DNA of 8,459 nt from Flavobacterium psychrophilum. GTDB lineage: Bacteria; Bacteroidota; Bacteroidia; Flavobacteriales; Flavobacteriaceae. Each line of letters starts with the position of its first letter. The stretch's first letter is position 1. This document shows positions 6,319 through 8,459 of this stretch, piece after piece. The position numbers were made by a program, and so were the translations under genes. The DNA is taken from positions 1-8,459 of the forward strand of contig CAMCBB010000078.1 in NCBI GenBank assembly GCA_945872875.1, read 5' to 3'. Under the pieces are notes generated by a model that was not told the DNA's origin, ran no database searches, and worked only from the letters and a program-made list of their open reading frames with translations.

Positions 6319-7572
6319 ATGAATATTAAGTTTAAATTGACTTTAATGAGTTTCCTTCAATTCTTTGTTTGGGGAGCTTGGTTGATTACGGTTGCTAACT
6401 ATTGGTTTGGAACCAAAAATTGGAGTGGAGCCGAATTTGGAGCTATTTTTTCTACCTTAGGATTATCATCAATTGTGATGCCTGCCTTAACTGGCATCAT
6501 TGCTGATAAATGGATTAATGCCGAAAAGTTGTATGGAATATTGCATATTATGGGCGGATTGGCGCTTATGTATTTGCCGCAAGTAGAAGATCCAACCACT
6601 TTTTATTATGTTATTTTTGCAGCCATGTTGTTCTATATGCCAACCATTTCATTGTCGAATTCGATTGCTTATAATATTCTAAAGACAAATAATTTTGATG
6701 TTGTAAAAGTATTTCCACCAATCAGAGTTTGGGGAACGATTGGTTTTATTGCCGCGATGTGGATTACCAATCTTACTGGAAATAAAGCATCTTACAACAT
6801 GTTTTATCTTTCTGCCCTAGCTGCATTTGTTTTAGGAATTTATTCATTTACTCTACCTAAATGTCCTCCACAAAAATTGATCGCTTCTGATGCAACTATT
6901 GGCGAAAAATTAGGTTTGAATGCTTTCAAATTATTTGGCACCTATAAAATGGCACTGTTTTTTATTTTCTCTATGTTTCTTGGAGGAGCCTTACAATTAA
7001 CGAATATGTATGGCGATGTGTATTTATCAGAATTTTCTAAAGTTCCAGAATATGCAGACTCTATTGTAGTTAAATATTCAACCATTATCATGTCGATTTC
7101 TCAAATATCAGAAACCTTATTTATTTTAGCTATTCCTTTCTTTTTGAAACGATTTGGAATCAAACAGGTAATGTTAATTTCGATGTTGGCTTGGGTTATG
7201 CGATTTGGATTGTTTGCTTATGGAAATCCTGTAGATGGCTTGTGGATGATTGTTCTTTCTTGTATTGTTTACGGAATGGCATTTGATTTCTTTAATATTT
7301 CGGGTTCATTATTTGTAGAAACTACTACCGATTCAAAAATTCGTTCTTCTGCTCAAGGTTTGTTTATGATGATGTCCAACGGATTTGGGGCTTTCTTTGG
7401 AGGATTGATAAGTGGAATAGTAATTGATAAATTTTTCACACACGAAGGAATTCGTGATTGGCACAATATATGGCTTGCCTTCTCTGGCTATGCTTTAGTA
7501 ATTGCAGTTTTATTTGCAGTTTTCTTTAAGCACCAACATCAACCGGAACATGTGGCTAATGTGAGTCATTAA
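6319..7572 (+). CDS. nupG: Nucleoside/H+ symporter of the MFS, NupG type
   Basis: An inner-membrane permease of 417 residues that imports purine and pyrimidine nucleosides with protons. Length and sequence follow E. coli NupG (418 residues) closely throughout: the start SFLQFFVWGAWL (11-22), ADKW (62-65), FPPIRVWGTIGF (132-143), FFIFSMFLGG (214-223), MSISQISETLFI (258-269), the AFDFFNISGS segment (321-330) and SSAQGLFMMMSNGFG (343-357). Charged and polar residues known to matter in the NupG pocket are present at matching places, among them Arg136, Gln226, Asn229, Gln262, Glu265 and Asp323. Twelve hydrophobic segments can be traced, with the cytoplasmic loop near 180-208 separating the halves. 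The gene is alone on the plus strand, divergent from the photolyase operon and convergent with the arginase-family gene, and ends in a strong terminator. No nucleoside-catabolism genes are adjacent, so regulation with such a pathway cannot be inferred here. Confidence 0.95.
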   Translation: MNIKFKLTLMSFLQFFVWGAWLITVANYWFGTKNWSGAEFGAIFSTLGLSSIVMPALTGIIADKWINAEKLYGILHIMGGLALMYLPQVEDPTTFYYVIFAAMLFYMPTISLSNSIAYNILKTNNFDVVKVFPPIRVWGTIGFIAAMWITNLTGNKASYNMFYLSALAAFVLGIYSFTLPKCPPQKLIASDATIGEKLGLNAFKLFGTYKMALFFIFSMFLGGALQLTNMYGDVYLSEFSKVPEYADSIVVKYSTIIMSISQISETLFILAIPFFLKRFGIKQVMLISMLAWVMRFGLFAYGNPVDGLWMIVLSCIVYGMAFDFFNISGSLFVETTTDSKIRSSAQGLFMMMSNGFGAFFGGLISGIVIDKFFTHEGIRDWHNIWLAFSGYALVIAVLFAVFFKHQHQPEHVANVSH

Positions 7573-7577
7573 TACTT

Positions 7578-7611
7578 AAACAAAACCCCGAAAATATTCG
7601 GGGTTTTGTTT
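7578..7611. terminator. Bidirectional terminator between convergent genes
   Basis: A perfect 15-bp stem (7578-7592 with 7597-7611) with loop AATA; the core is CCCCGAA/TTCGGGG flanked by A and T tracts, so T-rich RNA follows the GC core on both strands. It starts 5 bp after the nupG stop and its last paired base is also the last base of the stop codon of the opposing gene, so it can serve both genes. Confidence 0.92.
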
Positions 7612-8459
7612 TATATAGGAAGTTCTAATTCATTTTTAGCTTTGATGAAATCAGTGACTAGGTAACCAATTAGTTTGCCAACCAAATGATTATTCTTTTC
7701 GTGATCTAAACTAGGAGCGCCTTCGCAAATATGTAAATAGGCTGCATTTTCATGGTTGCCAAAGAAATAAATAAACTGACGCAATTCTTCTACAGAAAAA
7801 CCACTTAAAGTCATCGCGCTACAGGGTATGTTTGGGATGGAATCCAAATCAATTTCAACACCATAATAATCGTTATTTATGAAATCTAATGCCAACTGCA
7901 TTTCGGTATCAAAGTCTTTTGTTCTTTTGATTTTCATGCTGTCGTAAGTGTTGTAAAGAACACGCTCTTTTAAAGTTTTAAGTTTATCTAAAACACTTTT
8001 TGAAGTATAGCTGTGATGCAATCCAAAAATGAAATATTTTTTCAAAAACCCTTCTTCAAAGGCATATGAAAAACCATTTCCACTGTGGCGACCTTCTAAA
8101 ATTCTAAAATCGGAATGGGCATCAAAATTCACTGCGTTAATTGGTTTTCCTTTTCCTAAAGCAGTTCCTTTAATATTTCCATAGGCATTGTTATGTCCGC
8201 CTCCAATAACAATTGGCGTTTTACCAGCTTTAACAATTGTAGCAATAATATGCGCTACTTCTTTATCAATTTTTGAAACTAAATCACACATTTTTTTGCG
8301 ATCATCAGTGATGTTAAAATCCAAATTTTCAATTGCTTTCATTTCTTCAGATGTATCTAAAGCACCCAAAACAATAATTTGAGATCCTTTGCAAAAACGA
8401 TTGTGCTGAATATTGGCAATGCTTTTAATTGCGCTTTCCCATGCTGAATTTGCTCCGGG
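7611..8459 (-). CDS. Arginase/agmatinase/formimidoylglutamase-family hydrolase, N-terminus beyond window
   Basis: A binuclear manganese ureohydrolase. The frame is open to the right edge, giving 282 visible residues from PGANSAWESAIKSIA onward. An apparent TTG start at 8367-8369 is internal, since the conserved PGANSAWE and IIVLGALD segments lie before it. All six expected metal ligands are present: His in GGGHNNAYGN (codon 8193-8195), both Asp and the His of DAHSD (8109-8123), and the two Asp of EIDLDSIP (7842-7850). CEGAPSLD near the C-terminus takes the place of the usual ExxP segment. The GGGH form instead of GGDH and the diverged loop make arginase itself unlikely. Such Bacteroidota proteins are usually called formimidoylglutamase (histidine degradation: N-formimidoyl-L-glutamate to glutamate and formamide). 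No other histidine-degradation gene is visible, so the substrate remains open. About 100 N-terminal residues are probably missing. It is convergent with nupG and shares its terminator. Confidence 0.88.
   Translation of the reverse strand, partial: PGANSAWESAIKSIANIQHNRFCKGSQIIVLGALDTSEEMKAIENLDFNITDDRKKMCDLVSKIDKEVAHIIATIVKAGKTPIVIGGGHNNAYGNIKGTALGKGKPINAVNFDAHSDFRILEGRHSGNGFSYAFEEGFLKKYFIFGLHHSYTSKSVLDKLKTLKERVLYNTYDSMKIKRTKDFDTEMQLALDFINNDYYGVEIDLDSIPNIPCSAMTLSGFSVEELRQFIYFFGNHENAAYLHICEGAPSLDHEKNNHLVGKLIGYLVTDFIKAKNELELPI

Noticed and set aside
8367..8369. TTG as the start codon of the arginase-family gene
   Set aside because: The frame stays open for 30 more codons to the window edge and those codons encode conserved family sequence, so the start is outside.
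1..8459. CRISPR array, tRNA/rRNA, insertion sequence, prophage, toxin-antitoxin or defence genes
   Set aside because: No regularly spaced repeats, structured RNA signatures, transposase-like frames or unexplained long gaps were found; the longest gene-free gap is 145 bp.

Overview
This AT-rich window is chromosomal DNA of a Bacteroidota bacterium, most likely a member of the Flavobacteriaceae. The protein sequences are of flavobacterial type (a YebC with the MGRAFEFRK start, a Bacteroidota-type MsbA-like exporter). Most starts lack a clear Shine-Dalgarno sequence, and several genes are preceded by the Bacteroidota promoter signature (TTTG near -33, TAnnTTTG near -7). There are no RNA genes, insertion sequences, CRISPR arrays or phage genes.

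Layout, left to right. Positions 1-1631 (minus strand) hold an ABC-type exporter whose last residues lie beyond the left edge. Next are yebC (1776-2492, minus; translation factor/regulator family) with its own terminator and promoter, and gcvT (2563-3648, minus; T-protein of the glycine cleavage system). Positions 3710-6173 (minus) are a tight three-gene operon, transcribed in the order SRPBCC-fold protein, atypical short-chain dehydrogenase, DNA photolyase. A 145-bp divergent intergenic region follows, then nupG (6319-7572, plus; nucleoside/H+ symporter). A strong bidirectional terminator separates nupG from a convergent arginase/formimidoylglutamase-family gene (7611 to beyond the right edge, minus).

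Most genes are ordinary housekeeping or transport functions. The part most worth attention is the SRPBCC-SDR-photolyase operon, which resembles light- or stress-linked photolyase clusters known from other bacteria. Its SDR keeps the nucleotide-binding glycines and the Asn, Ser and Lys of the active site but has Ile where the catalytic Tyr should be. Its upstream region carries a perfect 8-bp inverted repeat with half-sites 22 bp centre to centre, a good candidate operator. I see no wholly new system such as a defence island or novel mobile element.
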